Origin: an uncultured Prevotellaceae bacterium
Lineage (GTDB): Bacteria; Bacteroidota; Bacteroidia; Bacteroidales; Bacteroidaceae
Reading direction: 5' to 3'
Assembly (NCBI GenBank): GCA_900315105.1
Contig: OMXX01000002.1
Span: 62,001 to 126,000, forward strand
Length of the DNA stretch: 64,000 bases
The position numbers and the translations under genes are program-made. The notes beneath the pieces are model-generated. The model saw only the letters and a list, made by a program, of their open reading frames with translations, ran no database searches and was not told where the DNA came from. Within the stretch, counting starts at the first letter, position 1, and each line of letters starts with the position of its first letter. Positions 35,508 through 44,166 of this stretch are shown piece after piece.

Positions 35508-36467
35508 TCACCCCAACACAGCTCTGATATTCTTCTCCATCTGCTCTACCTTGCTCACGCCAACGAGAACAGAAGTAACGCCACGCTGATTCAGAATCCA
35601 TTGCAAGGCTGCATCTGATAGCGTCTGACCGTTCTTCTGAGCCTCTTCCGACATAGCGCGGAGCTTGGCAAGAAGCTCAGGAGTGAGATTCTCAGGACGC
35701 AGGAACTGACTATGCGTCATCCTTGAATCATCAGGAATACCGTTGAGATAGCGATCGGTGAGAAGTCCCTGTGCAAGAGGCGAGAATGATATAAACCCTA
35801 TGCCGTTTTCCGCACAATAATCCAAGACTCCATTATCCAGAGGCTCACGCTCTATGAGGTTCAGCTTATCCTGATAGATAAGCAATGGCACATCACGCGC
35901 AGCAAGATATTCCTTCGCTGTCTTCAATGCCTCAAGCGGCCAACGTGAGATGCCCACATAAAGCGCCTTACCCTGCTTCACGATATCCACAAGTGCCTGA
36001 AGTGTCTCCTCAAGAGGCGTTACAGGGTCATAGCGATGACTATAGAAAAGATCAACATAATCCAGTTTCATACGCTTCAAGCTCTGCTCCAGACTCGCAA
36101 ACAGATACTTCCTTGACCCCCAGTCACCATAAGGACCGGGCCACATATCATATCCTGCCTTTGTAGCAATGAACAGCTCATCACGATAAGGACGGAAATC
36201 CTCATCCATCAGTCTTCCAAGCGTTTCCTCGGCAGCACCGTAAGGAGGTCCGTAGTTATTTGCAAGGTCAAAATGCGTCACGCCATGATCAAAGGCATAA
36301 TGCGTTATTGCACGACTACGCTGATACGCATCGGCATCACCGAAGTTATGCCAGAAACCGAGGCTCACCTTTGGCAACATCACGCCTGAACGTCCACAGC
36401 GACGATACATCTTGTCCTGATTATCATATCGCTGTGCATCTGCAATATATTGTTCTCTAAGTATCAT
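35508..36467 (-). CDS. Aldo/keto reductase (YghZ / AKR14-like)
   Basis: I place the start at 36467 (MILREQYIADAQRYDNQDKM). The TIM-barrel oxidoreductase has catalytic Asp and Tyr in HFDLANNYGPPYGAAEE, Lys in ELFIATKAGYDMWPG and His in DLFYSHRYD, with a C-terminal NADPH site LQWILNQRGVTSVLVGVSKVEQ. The GPPYG and WPGPYG variants fit the AKR14 group (E. coli YghZ, methylglyoxal and L-glyceraldehyde 3-phosphate reductase) and the K+ channel beta-subunit relatives. Length 319 is normal. Physiological substrate not determined. Confidence 0.88.
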   Translation of the reverse strand: MILREQYIADAQRYDNQDKMYRRCGRSGVMLPKVSLGFWHNFGDADAYQRSRAITHYAFDHGVTHFDLANNYGPPYGAAEETLGRLMDEDFRPYRDELFIATKAGYDMWPGPYGDWGSRKYLFASLEQSLKRMKLDYVDLFYSHRYDPVTPLEETLQALVDIVKQGKALYVGISRWPLEALKTAKEYLAARDVPLLIYQDKLNLIEREPLDNGVLDYCAENGIGFISFSPLAQGLLTDRYLNGIPDDSRMTHSQFLRPENLTPELLAKLRAMSEEAQKNGQTLSDAALQWILNQRGVTSVLVGVSKVEQMEKNIRAVLG

Positions 36468-36611
36468 TTTTTTAGTTTTTAGGTAAATCGGGAACTTTTT
36501 CGTTCGAAGAAAATAGTGCATGTCAGCCCAAAGCTGGCGCACATTTTCAATTTTCGAGAGCAAAGTTACTCATTTTTCCATAAAAACAAAGGGATTTACG
36601 GAATATTTTTA

Positions 36612-36704
36612 TAACTTTGCGCTATTAATCATACCCCCATAAGGATAAAATACTATCTAAAATGCTCCCCCCTTGGGGAGCTGGGGGGCTCTAAACCCAA
36701 AACT
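36612..36704 (+). promoter_or_regulatory. Promoter and REP-containing leader of the helicase gene
   Basis: TAACTTTG at 36612-36619 is a -7 box. The leader of about 80 nt contains a REP-like palindrome CTCCCC-CCTT-GGGGAG plus CTGGGGGGCT (36663-36692), ending 12 nt before the ATG, so the structure covers the translation-initiation region. Confidence 0.65.
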
Positions 36705-39455
36705 ATGTTCACCCCCGACTCAAGCCAACAGCAAATCATCAACATATCACAAGGGCAGCATCTCGTACTCGCTCCTCCGGGATGCGGAAAGACACAGATC
36801 CTGTCTGAAAGAATCCGCATTGCCCATAGCGAGCACGGAGTGCCCTACGGCGACATGCTCTGCCTCACGTTCACCAACCGTGCAGCGAGAGGCATGGCAG
36901 AACGTATCTCGCAGGCTATCAGCGATTCCGACATTGCCGACCTCTTCGTCGGCAATATCCACCGCTACTGCATAAGGATTCTTACGAACCATGAACTCGT
37001 GCCGTCAAACACCAGTATCATCGACGATGACGATGCCCTGAGCATCCTCTCACGCCTCTCAAATCAGGACGAGGAACTGGTCATTGCCGACTTCAAGAAA
37101 ACGCACGACCTCTTCGACTGCATCCATTTCTCGCAGATGATGCACCAGATAAACAAGAATCATCCAAAAGGCATACGTCTACATCCCGAATGTCTCAACA
37201 AGGATGACCTGAACGCCATGCGAATAGTGTGTACTGCATATAAAAAGGAGTTCACGGCAGAGATGATGAACGACATGTACGAGCATGCCGACTTCTACCT
37301 TACCGACATCGACCACCTGCAGACAGGCACTTACGCCAACTATGCGGCATACCGTCAGCAAGTGAGGAACACACTCACTAAACTATCACTTGCGCATCAG
37401 TACGAGACCTACAAGCGCGAGCATAACCTCATGGATTTCAATGAGGTACTGCTTCGTGCCTATGATGCCATAAGCGAAGCAAAGACGAGTAACGAGCCAG
37501 AGAAGAAAGCTTTCCTTGAGGCCGTTCAGCGTCCTTGGATTCAGGTTGACGAGGTGCAGGATCTCAATCCGCTACAGATGGCAATCATAGACCTCATAAG
37601 CAAGAACGGGTGCATCCTCTACCTCGGCGACGAGCAACAGGCCATCTTCTCATTCATGGGTGCAAAGTTGTCAACCCTCGAAATGCTGCGCAAACGCTGT
37701 GCAAATGCCATTCATCACCTTGCCCAGAATCACCGTTCGCCACGCTACCTTCTTGATATATATAATAGGTACGCGGAAAAGGTGCTGGGCATAGACCCAG
37801 CCTTCCTTCCACAACCAACCAACAACGATAAGGCTGAGGATTCCACGCGCTTCATCTATGCCGGCACAACCGATGAGGAGATAGTGAAAATAGCGCAACA
37901 GGCAGGACATTGGCTTCAGACGAACCCTGACGAGACAACGGCAATCGTCACCTTATCGAATGCCGATGCTGAGGAAATCAGCCGGCAGCTTACCATGCTA
38001 TCCCTACCCCATTTCAAGATCTCGGGCACCGACCTCTTCTCCACACCCGACATGAAACTGCTCCTCGCGCATTTCTCAGCTGTTATGTCCGACACCAACC
38101 TCATAGCATGGTCGCGCATCATGCAGGGTGCGAAATGCATCCACACGGCATACGAGGCAAGAGACATCGTGCATCAGCTCATAGCCACAGGCATATCGCC
38201 TTCCGAACTAATGACCGTAGGCACACCGCCTCTCACACAGCAGTTCGTAAAGGCATACGAGACGCAGGACATCGTTATTTTTGATACGGAGACAACAGGT
38301 CTCGACACTTTCCGTGACGACATCATCCAGATTGCCGCCATGCGTATCCGTGGCGAGAAAGTCCTAGGCACTTTCATGGTCCACATAGAGACAGAGCGCG
38401 AGATTCCCGTAATGCTCGGCGACATCGTGAACCCTATCATCGAGGAACGCAAGACTGCCGATATTCTCTCTCACGAAGATGCACTCTCACGTTTCTCTGA
38501 GTTTGCCAAGGATGCCGTTCTCCTTGCCCACAATGCCGATTTTGATATCAACATCCTGCGCTCTAATATAAATAGGTATTGTAATTCCGTTATAGAATCG
38601 GCTTTCTCCTTCGGGAGGGCGGGGAAAGAGGCCCCATATTTCGACTCTCTCCGCCTCATCCGTCTTCTTGAGCCCGACCTGCGTGTCCACAAGCTCAAGC
38701 ACCTGCTTGCCACCCTGCATCTCGAAGGACAGAACTCCCACCTTGCCGATGATGATGTCTATGCCACCAAGAGTCTCGTGGATTACTGCTACAAGAAGGC
38801 AAAGGCTCTCATCCCCCATCAGAACGCCCTCCTTGCGCGTGAGGCCGTGATAAACGTAGGTGCAAAGCTTCAGAAGAACTATGCCCTACTCTATCACCAT
38901 ACGCACGACCTATTATATAAGGAGGCCCCATCGCTTTCCGGCCCCCTCCCTAGGGAGGGCGGGGGAAGGGGCTTCACCACCGAACTTCGATACATCCACG
39001 ATGCACTTGCAGCCGACAAACTCATACAGCCAGTTGACAAACTCGACTATATCTGCTCGTACATCGACAACGACCTTATCGACAGCGAGAAATACCCCGA
39101 ACTAATCCTACAGCTCCAGCACTATGGCGCGGAAATCAACACCCTGCGCGAAGCAGATCTGTGTAGCGCAAGCAGGATCAAGGAGCGTATCTATGTCTCA
39201 ACGGTACACAAGGCTAAGGGACTTGAATTTGACAATGTCATCGTCTATGATGCCGTTGACGGCCGTTATCCAAACTTCAACGCCACCACCATCAACCAGA
39301 AGGAAGAAGATGCCCGCAAACTCTACGTAGCCCTCTCCCGTGCCAAGAAGCGCCTCTATATCGGCATCTCAAAACTATTCATCAACCGCTACGGCAAAAG
39401 CTTCGACCGCACCATCACCCCATTCCTCAAACCTGTAATGGATAAGTTCTCGTAA
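36705..39455 (+). CDS. UvrD-type helicase with internal DEDDh 3'-5' exonuclease
   Basis: This 916-residue protein combines an SF1 helicase with a DnaQ-type exonuclease. Walker A is LAPPGCGKT (22-30); Walker B is VDEVQDLNP (about 277-285); LGDEQQAIFSFMGA and QNHRSPRYLLDIY follow. The exonuclease is inserted at about 520-700: FDTETTGLD (D527, E529), LAHNADFD (609-614) and HLADDD (H679, D684), a complete DEDDh set. The helicase resumes with VSTVHKAKGLEFDNVIVYDA and ends with LYVALSRAKKRLYIG. ATP-driven unwinding linked to 3'-5' degradation in repair is inferred. Two REP-like elements are carried in frame (about residues 633-644 and 740-757). Confidence 0.88.
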   Translation: MFTPDSSQQQIINISQGQHLVLAPPGCGKTQILSERIRIAHSEHGVPYGDMLCLTFTNRAARGMAERISQAISDSDIADLFVGNIHRYCIRILTNHELVPSNTSIIDDDDALSILSRLSNQDEELVIADFKKTHDLFDCIHFSQMMHQINKNHPKGIRLHPECLNKDDLNAMRIVCTAYKKEFTAEMMNDMYEHADFYLTDIDHLQTGTYANYAAYRQQVRNTLTKLSLAHQYETYKREHNLMDFNEVLLRAYDAISEAKTSNEPEKKAFLEAVQRPWIQVDEVQDLNPLQMAIIDLISKNGCILYLGDEQQAIFSFMGAKLSTLEMLRKRCANAIHHLAQNHRSPRYLLDIYNRYAEKVLGIDPAFLPQPTNNDKAEDSTRFIYAGTTDEEIVKIAQQAGHWLQTNPDETTAIVTLSNADAEEISRQLTMLSLPHFKISGTDLFSTPDMKLLLAHFSAVMSDTNLIAWSRIMQGAKCIHTAYEARDIVHQLIATGISPSELMTVGTPPLTQQFVKAYETQDIVIFDTETTGLDTFRDDIIQIAAMRIRGEKVLGTFMVHIETEREIPVMLGDIVNPIIEERKTADILSHEDALSRFSEFAKDAVLLAHNADFDINILRSNINRYCNSVIESAFSFGRAGKEAPYFDSLRLIRLLEPDLRVHKLKHLLATLHLEGQNSHLADDDVYATKSLVDYCYKKAKALIPHQNALLAREAVINVGAKLQKNYALLYHHTHDLLYKEAPSLSGPLPREGGGRGFTTELRYIHDALAADKLIQPVDKLDYICSYIDNDLIDSEKYPELILQLQHYGAEINTLREADLCSASRIKERIYVSTVHKAKGLEFDNVIVYDAVDGRYPNFNATTINQKEEDARKLYVALSRAKKRLYIGISKLFINRYGKSFDRTITPFLKPVMDKFS
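38602..38635 (+). repeat. REP-like element in frame inside the exonuclease domain
   Basis: The stretch TTTCTCCTTCGGGAGGGCGG continues GGAAAGAGGCCCC and is translated FSFGRAGKEAP, between the exonuclease NRYCNSVIES and YFDSLRL segments. It has the C-rich/G-rich palindrome (CTCC-TTC-GGGAG) and GGGGAAAGAGG flank of the family. Confidence 0.6.
38921..38975 (+). repeat. REP-like element in frame between exonuclease and helicase parts
   Basis: GGCCCCCTCCCTAGGGAGGG and the following CGGGGGAAGGGGC form a strong palindrome (CCTCCC-TA-GGGAGG). It is translated EAPSLSGPLPREGGGRGF (about residues 740-757), a Pro/Gly linker between the exonuclease C-terminus and the rest of the helicase. No stop results, so the element is tolerated as a linker. 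Confidence 0.75.
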
Positions 39456-39519
39456 CATCGTCCCCAATCTCTTTTTCAAACGCTAAGACGAGTTGCTTTC
39501 GCTTTTTAACTGTCGCTCT

Positions 39520-39616
39520 CGCCATTTAGGAAAACCAATTAAAACCATATAAAAACAATAAACTAAAAATGTTTTCTTTTGTTTTACGTGGTTTTAATTG
39601 GTTTTTCTAAATGGCG
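39520..39616. repeat. 28-bp inverted repeat (MITE-like or terminator)
   Basis: Arms at 39520-39547 and 39589-39616 are inverted copies (CGCCATTTAGGAAAACCAAT and so on) with one mismatch in 28, separated by 41 nt of AT-rich DNA. The region lies 65 nt after the helicase gene, has no ORF, and could be a cruciform, a terminator or a small non-autonomous element. Confidence 0.8.
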
Positions 39617-39717
39617 GAAGCTACTTATTGAGGAATCAACGAAATGAGGAAATTAGTACTGAATAAGGAAAAATAAAATCGATGAACTGACGTTTAGATA
39701 AGAAACAAAATAAATAT

Positions 39718-40152
39718 ATGAGATATATTGCATTTGCATCTGTATTAATGGTTGTGCTGTTCTGCATGAGTTGCAAGAACAGGACGGATATGACACCGAG
39801 TGCGCAAACGGAAAAGCAGGACTCTCTGCCAAAAGGGCTATCGGATAGTTCTGACAGCTCTGTCGTCAAGAATGATGGGATTACTGCGGAAATGGCTTTC
39901 AAGGGCGTGAACAACTATTGCCATAAGGAATATGACTGGAGCATCGCTAAGGAGAATCCTTCTATTATGTATGTGCAGATGGGTGAGGAAACGGAAACGG
40001 AGTATAAGGTGGTGTTCCGCAGCTATACTGGTTCTTTCGTTTATTTCTTTGTTGACAAGGCTACGGGCAAGACAAGGATGGTGGAGCATGTGCCTTCGCT
40101 TAACATCGAGGAGGAGAGCGGCACGATTGACTTGCTTGAGTACTTGAAATGA
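39718..40152 (+). CDS. Small lipoprotein of unknown function
   Basis: The 144-residue protein has a lipoprotein signal (MRYIAFASVLMVVLFCMSC, Cys about 19) and a Ser/Asp-rich linker up to about residue 52. The C-terminal about 90 residues form a compact domain (AFKGVNNYCHKEYDWSIAKE, then EYKVVFRSYTGSFVYFFVDKATGKTRMVEHVP) reminiscent of small periplasmic beta domains such as PepSY-like folds; this resemblance is weak. It is a single gene between the helicase and purN. No function assigned. Confidence 0.65.
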   Translation: MRYIAFASVLMVVLFCMSCKNRTDMTPSAQTEKQDSLPKGLSDSSDSSVVKNDGITAEMAFKGVNNYCHKEYDWSIAKENPSIMYVQMGEETETEYKVVFRSYTGSFVYFFVDKATGKTRMVEHVPSLNIEEESGTIDLLEYLK

Positions 40153-40459
40153 AATGGCTCGCTTGCGCGAGGATTCGGAAAGTAAATTCTCTTTAGAAAG
40201 TAAATTAGGAGAAAATTTAATCCGTAAATTATTTTTAGGGAAATTAAAACTGTTTCCTTTTTTCTTTAGGCACGAATGGAACGGAAGTCCGTTTATTTTG
40301 TGTTTTTCGTGCTCCCCAAAAACAAAGTAGATAGTATGACCTTGCTGGTTATACTATCTACTTTATTAACATATCCCCTAACGTACAAGTTGTATCTACT
40401 CCCCCTTGGAGGGGGTGAGGGGGTGGAGCCTTCCCATTTGGGAAGGACGGGTTAGGCTT
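40153..40459. other. Intergenic region with hairpin and REP pair
   Basis: GCACGAATGGAACGG...TTTTTCGTGC (40270-40311) forms a loose hairpin. At 40400-40459 lie two consecutive REP-like palindromes, CTCCCCCTTGGAGGGGGTGAG and CCTTCCCATTTGGGAAGGAC with a GGGTTAGGCTTTTA tail that runs into the purN stop. No gene is seen. Confidence 0.65.
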
Positions 40460-41035
40460 TTATCCTTTCTTAATACACTCCTCAATCACTTTTGGGAAGT
40501 ATGCCATTTCCAGTTCGTGGATTTTGTCAGCTATTGTGTCGGGAGTGTCTTCTTCTGTGAGGGCAACGCGGAACTGTGCGATATGCTCTCCGGCATCGAG
40601 TTCGTTGTTCACGTAGTGGATCGTGATGCCTGATTCCTTCTCGCCGGCTGCCTTCACAGCCTCATGCACATGGTGCCCGTACATGCCCTTACCACCGTAC
40701 TTTGGCAACAGAGCCGGGTGAATGTTGATGATACGCTTTGGATAAGCTTCTATCATATATTCAGGGATTCGGACGAGGCAGCCTGCAAGGATGATGAAAT
40801 CGCATCCCTTCACGGTGTTCATGACAAGTTCGCTGTCCTCCTCAAACTGCTTGCGAGTGATTATGCTGCATGGTATTCCATGATTCTTGGCACGTATAAC
40901 TGCGTAGGCATCAGCCTTGTTGCTGATTACAACCGAAATCTCTACATCGGGGTTGTTCTTGAAGTAATTGATGATATTCTCCAAGTTGGTACCGCCTCCA
41001 CTAACCAAGACTGCCAGTTTTGTTATTTTCTTCAT
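40460..41035 (-). CDS. purN: Phosphoribosylglycinamide formyltransferase
   Basis: PurN transfers a formyl group from 10-formyl-THF to glycinamide ribonucleotide in purine synthesis. The start at 41035 (MKKITKLAVLVSGGGTNLEN) gives 191 residues. The substrate loop VSGGGTNLENII, the catalytic region HPALLPKYGGKGMYGHHVHEA (Asn-His-Asp set: NIHPAL and the Asp in NNELDAGEHIAQ) and VHYVNNELDAG equivalents are all present. The gene stands alone between convergent and divergent neighbours; in this window purB is the only other purine gene. Confidence 0.93.
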   Translation of the reverse strand: MKKITKLAVLVSGGGTNLENIINYFKNNPDVEISVVISNKADAYAVIRAKNHGIPCSIITRKQFEEDSELVMNTVKGCDFIILAGCLVRIPEYMIEAYPKRIINIHPALLPKYGGKGMYGHHVHEAVKAAGEKESGITIHYVNNELDAGEHIAQFRVALTEEDTPDTIADKIHELEMAYFPKVIEECIKKG

Positions 41036-41064
41036 ATTCTGATTACCCACAGTAAGCTTTTTGC

Positions 41065-41240
41065 GATGATAAAAATTATCTTGGGACGATTTATAAAGTG
41101 ATTTTTATGGGTTAAGGCTCATCTTTCTGGCTGTTTCAATTTCATTCATCAGTCATGATGCCCGCATCATTCCTTCTTCGTGACTTCAAAACATCTCAGA
41201 AATCTGAGGTTAAATCGTCCCGATTTATTATTTCATCATC
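41065..41240. repeat. Imperfect 29-bp inverted repeat upstream of purN
   Basis: GATGATAAAAATTATCTTGG (from 41065, to 41093) and its approximate inverse TAAATCGTCCCGATTTATTA (from 41211, to 41240) flank about 117 nt. It lies between the purN start and the M64 gene end. No gene is seen in 41036-41332. Confidence 0.5.
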
Positions 41241-41332
41241 ACTTTCTTACAAATTGGATGCAAAATTACTAAAATATCAGCAGTTTCAACACAAATAACA
41301 GCAGTATTTCTGTCAAATGGCAAGTATTTTAA

Positions 41333-42799
41333 CTATTTTTCAGACTTGCCCGTATAGAAATCTGCTATTCTTCTGATAGCCCTTGCGCATACCGGACAGA
41401 AATCGCGTACCTCGTTTATCTTCATCCTACATTCCTGTGCCGGACGATAGCAGCCTTTCTCCTGATAGCCACCGCCTTCGAAGACGCCTACCACCTGCGT
41501 GGCTGCATTGAGAGCCTCCACAGCTTTCGCGTCATTGAAGTCAATAGTCTTATAGTCAGGCACTTTAGGATTCTTTGGTGTAGGAACAGGCTGATTCTCA
41601 GGCATCATGTCAGCCCATTTGCTCTTGAAATTGACGAGCGTGGTGAGGTTAGGCTCCCACGGCTCTGTATCGGATGGGTAATACTGTTCGGCAGAGGTTC
41701 CATAGTCATACTCGTCGCCAAGACCGCCAAACGAATGTCCGAACTCATGAACGAGGACTTCCTTGAAGGTGGGGTGATCGGATGTCACGACAGTGACCTG
41801 ATTATATATTCCGCCACCGCCGTAGATATCAGAATTAGCAAGTATGATGACATGCTCGAAAGGCACCCCCGAAAGCAGGTCATAGACCTTGTGCATATTG
41901 CGGGTAGTGAGGTATCGGTCGCTGTAGAACGTGCTGTAATGCGAGTCAGTGGCGGTATTCGTCCATTTTCCTTTGAGTGGAACGGAAGGTCCAGACTGAA
42001 GTGAAGGGGCAGCCACCGCCACCACATTGAAACGGTTCTTCATGCTCTTGAATGGCTCGTTGGCGAAGAGAGCCTCAACGGCACGTCCGCAGTCGGCATA
42101 GAACTTATTCATCTCAGCCTCGGTATATCCTTCTGCTAGGATGGCAATGTCGATGCAGTCGGTTATGTTAGCATTCGCGGCGTTGTTTCCCTTCCAAATA
42201 TAGCGGAAAGGCACGCCTGTGGCACCCACCTTACGTATGAGGATGTCCTTTGGATCGATGGTGTGCGTGAACTTTGCAGTCACCGCGTTATGGTTGTTCG
42301 TCAAGGTGACGGTGACATCGACCTTGTTCTTCGGGAACGGTATGTTATAGCTTGTCTCGAATGCCCTGTCGGTTGATTTTGCCTCAGCCTCAAGTTGCCA
42401 TTCCTGAAAGAGGGTGGAGAATGTCCAGACGTATATCACCTCATGCGAGGCATGATCTGTGACCGTTATCTGACCGTTTCCGTTAAGGAATTTCTCTGCC
42501 AGACGCGCCCTTCTGCCTGCCCATTTCTCCTGTCGCTTCACATTCTCGAGGAATATATGCTGCTCGTGGTCGTTTCCCGCAAAGATATAGTCAAGACGCA
42601 GGGTTGCGTCCTCGAAGTACTTGTCGAAGGATTGGGCGGATAAGGACAAAGAGAGAAGGGAAAGGAAGAGGATGAGAAGGGGCCTCTCCCCCCGCTTTGC
42701 ACATACTCCGATGTTATCAACATCGGACTTCTCAACGTAGAGAGGAAGCCGAAAGGCGATGGGAATTACTGACAATATTTTATAGATACAATTTTTCAT
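41333..42799 (-). CDS. M64-family (IgA peptidase) metallopeptidase, exported
   Basis: The 488-residue protein carries the zinc motif HEFGHSFGGLGDEYDY (about 349-364, HExxH with downstream Glu) and the M64 pattern CIDIAILAEGYTEAEMNKFY (about 215-234), so it should be a secreted zinc peptidase; the family name comes from a Clostridium IgA protease, and substrate is unknown here. The N-terminus is strange: MKNCIYKILSVIPIAFRLPL, then about 20 residues encoded by palindromic DNA (SDVDNIGVCAKRGERP) before a normal-looking hydrophobic core LLILFLSLLSLSLSAQ. No internal start exists, so a REP-like insertion may have split the signal peptide. Confidence 0.85.
   Translation of the reverse strand: MKNCIYKILSVIPIAFRLPLYVEKSDVDNIGVCAKRGERPLLILFLSLLSLSLSAQSFDKYFEDATLRLDYIFAGNDHEQHIFLENVKRQEKWAGRRARLAEKFLNGNGQITVTDHASHEVIYVWTFSTLFQEWQLEAEAKSTDRAFETSYNIPFPKNKVDVTVTLTNNHNAVTAKFTHTIDPKDILIRKVGATGVPFRYIWKGNNAANANITDCIDIAILAEGYTEAEMNKFYADCGRAVEALFANEPFKSMKNRFNVVAVAAPSLQSGPSVPLKGKWTNTATDSHYSTFYSDRYLTTRNMHKVYDLLSGVPFEHVIILANSDIYGGGGIYNQVTVVTSDHPTFKEVLVHEFGHSFGGLGDEYDYGTSAEQYYPSDTEPWEPNLTTLVNFKSKWADMMPENQPVPTPKNPKVPDYKTIDFNDAKAVEALNAATQVVGVFEGGGYQEKGCYRPAQECRMKINEVRDFCPVCARAIRRIADFYTGKSEK
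42686..42726 (+). repeat. Palindromic DNA inside the signal-peptide region of the M64 gene
   Basis: GGGGCCTCTCCCCCCGCTTT is followed by CCGATGTT-ATC-AACATCGG (42708-42726), a perfect 8-bp stem. The G/C-rich part is like the REP family; the second stem is separate. Both are translated in frame in the M64 gene. Confidence 0.6.
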
Positions 42800-42891
42800 T
42801 TAATTTCTATTTTACTTGAAATTTGAGTTAGTTCACATTCTCGGACAGGTTCCATACAGGGCGGAGAGAGAACGACACATTAGCGAGCCTT

Positions 42892-44151
42892 TCACACTCC
42901 GGCTCCCTCCCTACGGGGGAGGGCGGGGGGAGAGGCCGTCGCTTCCGCTACTACCCATCCCATTGTCCATGCTGCCTGTAGATTGAAACCACCTGTGACG
43001 GCATCTACATCGGTTACTTCTCCTGCGAAATAAAGTCCGGGATGATTCTTTGCTTCAAGCGTGTCGTGTTTCAGACTATTGAGCGACACGCCTCCACAGG
43101 TTACGAATTCATCTTTGTAGCGGTTCTTTCCCGTAACGTGATAGCAATCGGAGGTGAGCACAGATAGAAGTCGGTTGAATGCCTTGCCCTGAAGCTCGCT
43201 CCAACGCATATCAACCGTGAGCTTCGCCCTCTGCACCAAATGCGCCCATAGCCTTGCGTTGAGAGCCGAGGGATATGCCGATGTTATCTTCTTGGCAGAG
43301 TGCTTATCAACATACGATGCGAGCATTTTGTGAACATCATCGTTGCTCATCTCATAGAGCCAGTTTTCTATCACATCAGCCTGATAATTCTTCTCTGCAA
43401 GAATCCTTGCACCATGCGACGATAGTTTCAGCACGGCAGGTCCGCTTATGCCCCAATGCGTGATGAGGAGCGGTCCGTTGGTCTTTATCTTCGTGCCGGC
43501 AAGTGATACCTGTGCCTGTTCAACAACAGTACCCATCAATGAGGTAAGGCTCTTATCGGCAATGCACAGCGAGAACAGGCTCGGAACGGGTGGGACAATC
43601 TCCAAATCGAGACTTTTGAGCATATCAAATCCGGAAGGCGATGGATGCCCGCCAGTAGTGACGATAACCTTATCAGCCTCTATCGTGTGAGTGTTTCCTG
43701 TCTTTGTATAGGTTATGGCATAATATGGCGAATGTGGCGCGATTTCGGTTACCTTACAGCCACAAAGGGTTTTCACGCCAAGTTTATTCATAAGAGAAGT
43801 AAGCGTAAGGACTATCTCCATAGCATCCTGCGACTGCGGAAAGACGCACTCATCATCCTGAGTGACGAGCCTTATGCCCTCACGCTCAAACCATTCAAAG
43901 GCATCCTTTGGAGAGAAGTGATGGAATAGTTTCTTCATCAATCGGAAACCGCGCGGATATACCTGCTCAAGACTCTTGACCTCTGCAAACGAGTTGGTGA
44001 GGTTGCATCGTCCGCCACCGGTAATAGCAACCTTAGCCAAAGGTTTCGTGCCTTTCTCAAGCACCGTAACCTCTGCCTCCGGGCATCTACGCTTAAGCTC
44101 AATGGCAGCAAAGCATCCTGCCGCTCCTGCACCTATTATAACTATTCGCAT
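42892..44151 (-). CDS. FAD/NAD(P)-dependent oxidoreductase, HI0933/BaiN family
   Basis: The 419-residue flavoprotein begins with the dinucleotide-binding motif IVIIGAGAAGCFAAIELKRR (about 3-22), followed by EKGTKPLAKVAITGGGRCNLTN (about 35-56), KVIVTTGGHPSPSGFDMLKS, and near the C-terminus LYFAGEVTDVDAVTGGFNLQ (about 379-398) and AAWTMGWVVA. This is the HI0933-like family; BaiN acts on bile acids in gut clostridia but that should not be assumed here. The last residues ASPPALPRREGAGV are encoded by a REP-like palindrome (42899-42935) overlapping the stop. It is followed by the M64 gene on the same strand. Confidence 0.88.
   Translation of the reverse strand: MRIVIIGAGAAGCFAAIELKRRCPEAEVTVLEKGTKPLAKVAITGGGRCNLTNSFAEVKSLEQVYPRGFRLMKKLFHHFSPKDAFEWFEREGIRLVTQDDECVFPQSQDAMEIVLTLTSLMNKLGVKTLCGCKVTEIAPHSPYYAITYTKTGNTHTIEADKVIVTTGGHPSPSGFDMLKSLDLEIVPPVPSLFSLCIADKSLTSLMGTVVEQAQVSLAGTKIKTNGPLLITHWGISGPAVLKLSSHGARILAEKNYQADVIENWLYEMSNDDVHKMLASYVDKHSAKKITSAYPSALNARLWAHLVQRAKLTVDMRWSELQGKAFNRLLSVLTSDCYHVTGKNRYKDEFVTCGGVSLNSLKHDTLEAKNHPGLYFAGEVTDVDAVTGGFNLQAAWTMGWVVAEATASPPALPRREGAGV
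42899..42935 (-). repeat. REP-like element forming the 3' end of the flavoprotein gene
   Basis: CGGCTCCCTCCCTACGGGGG followed by AGGGCGGGGGGAGAGG (plus strand). It is translated on the minus strand as the C-terminal tail SPPALPRREGAG, just before the TGA. Confidence 0.75.
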
Positions 44152-44166
44152 ACTCAGGAGGGATAA

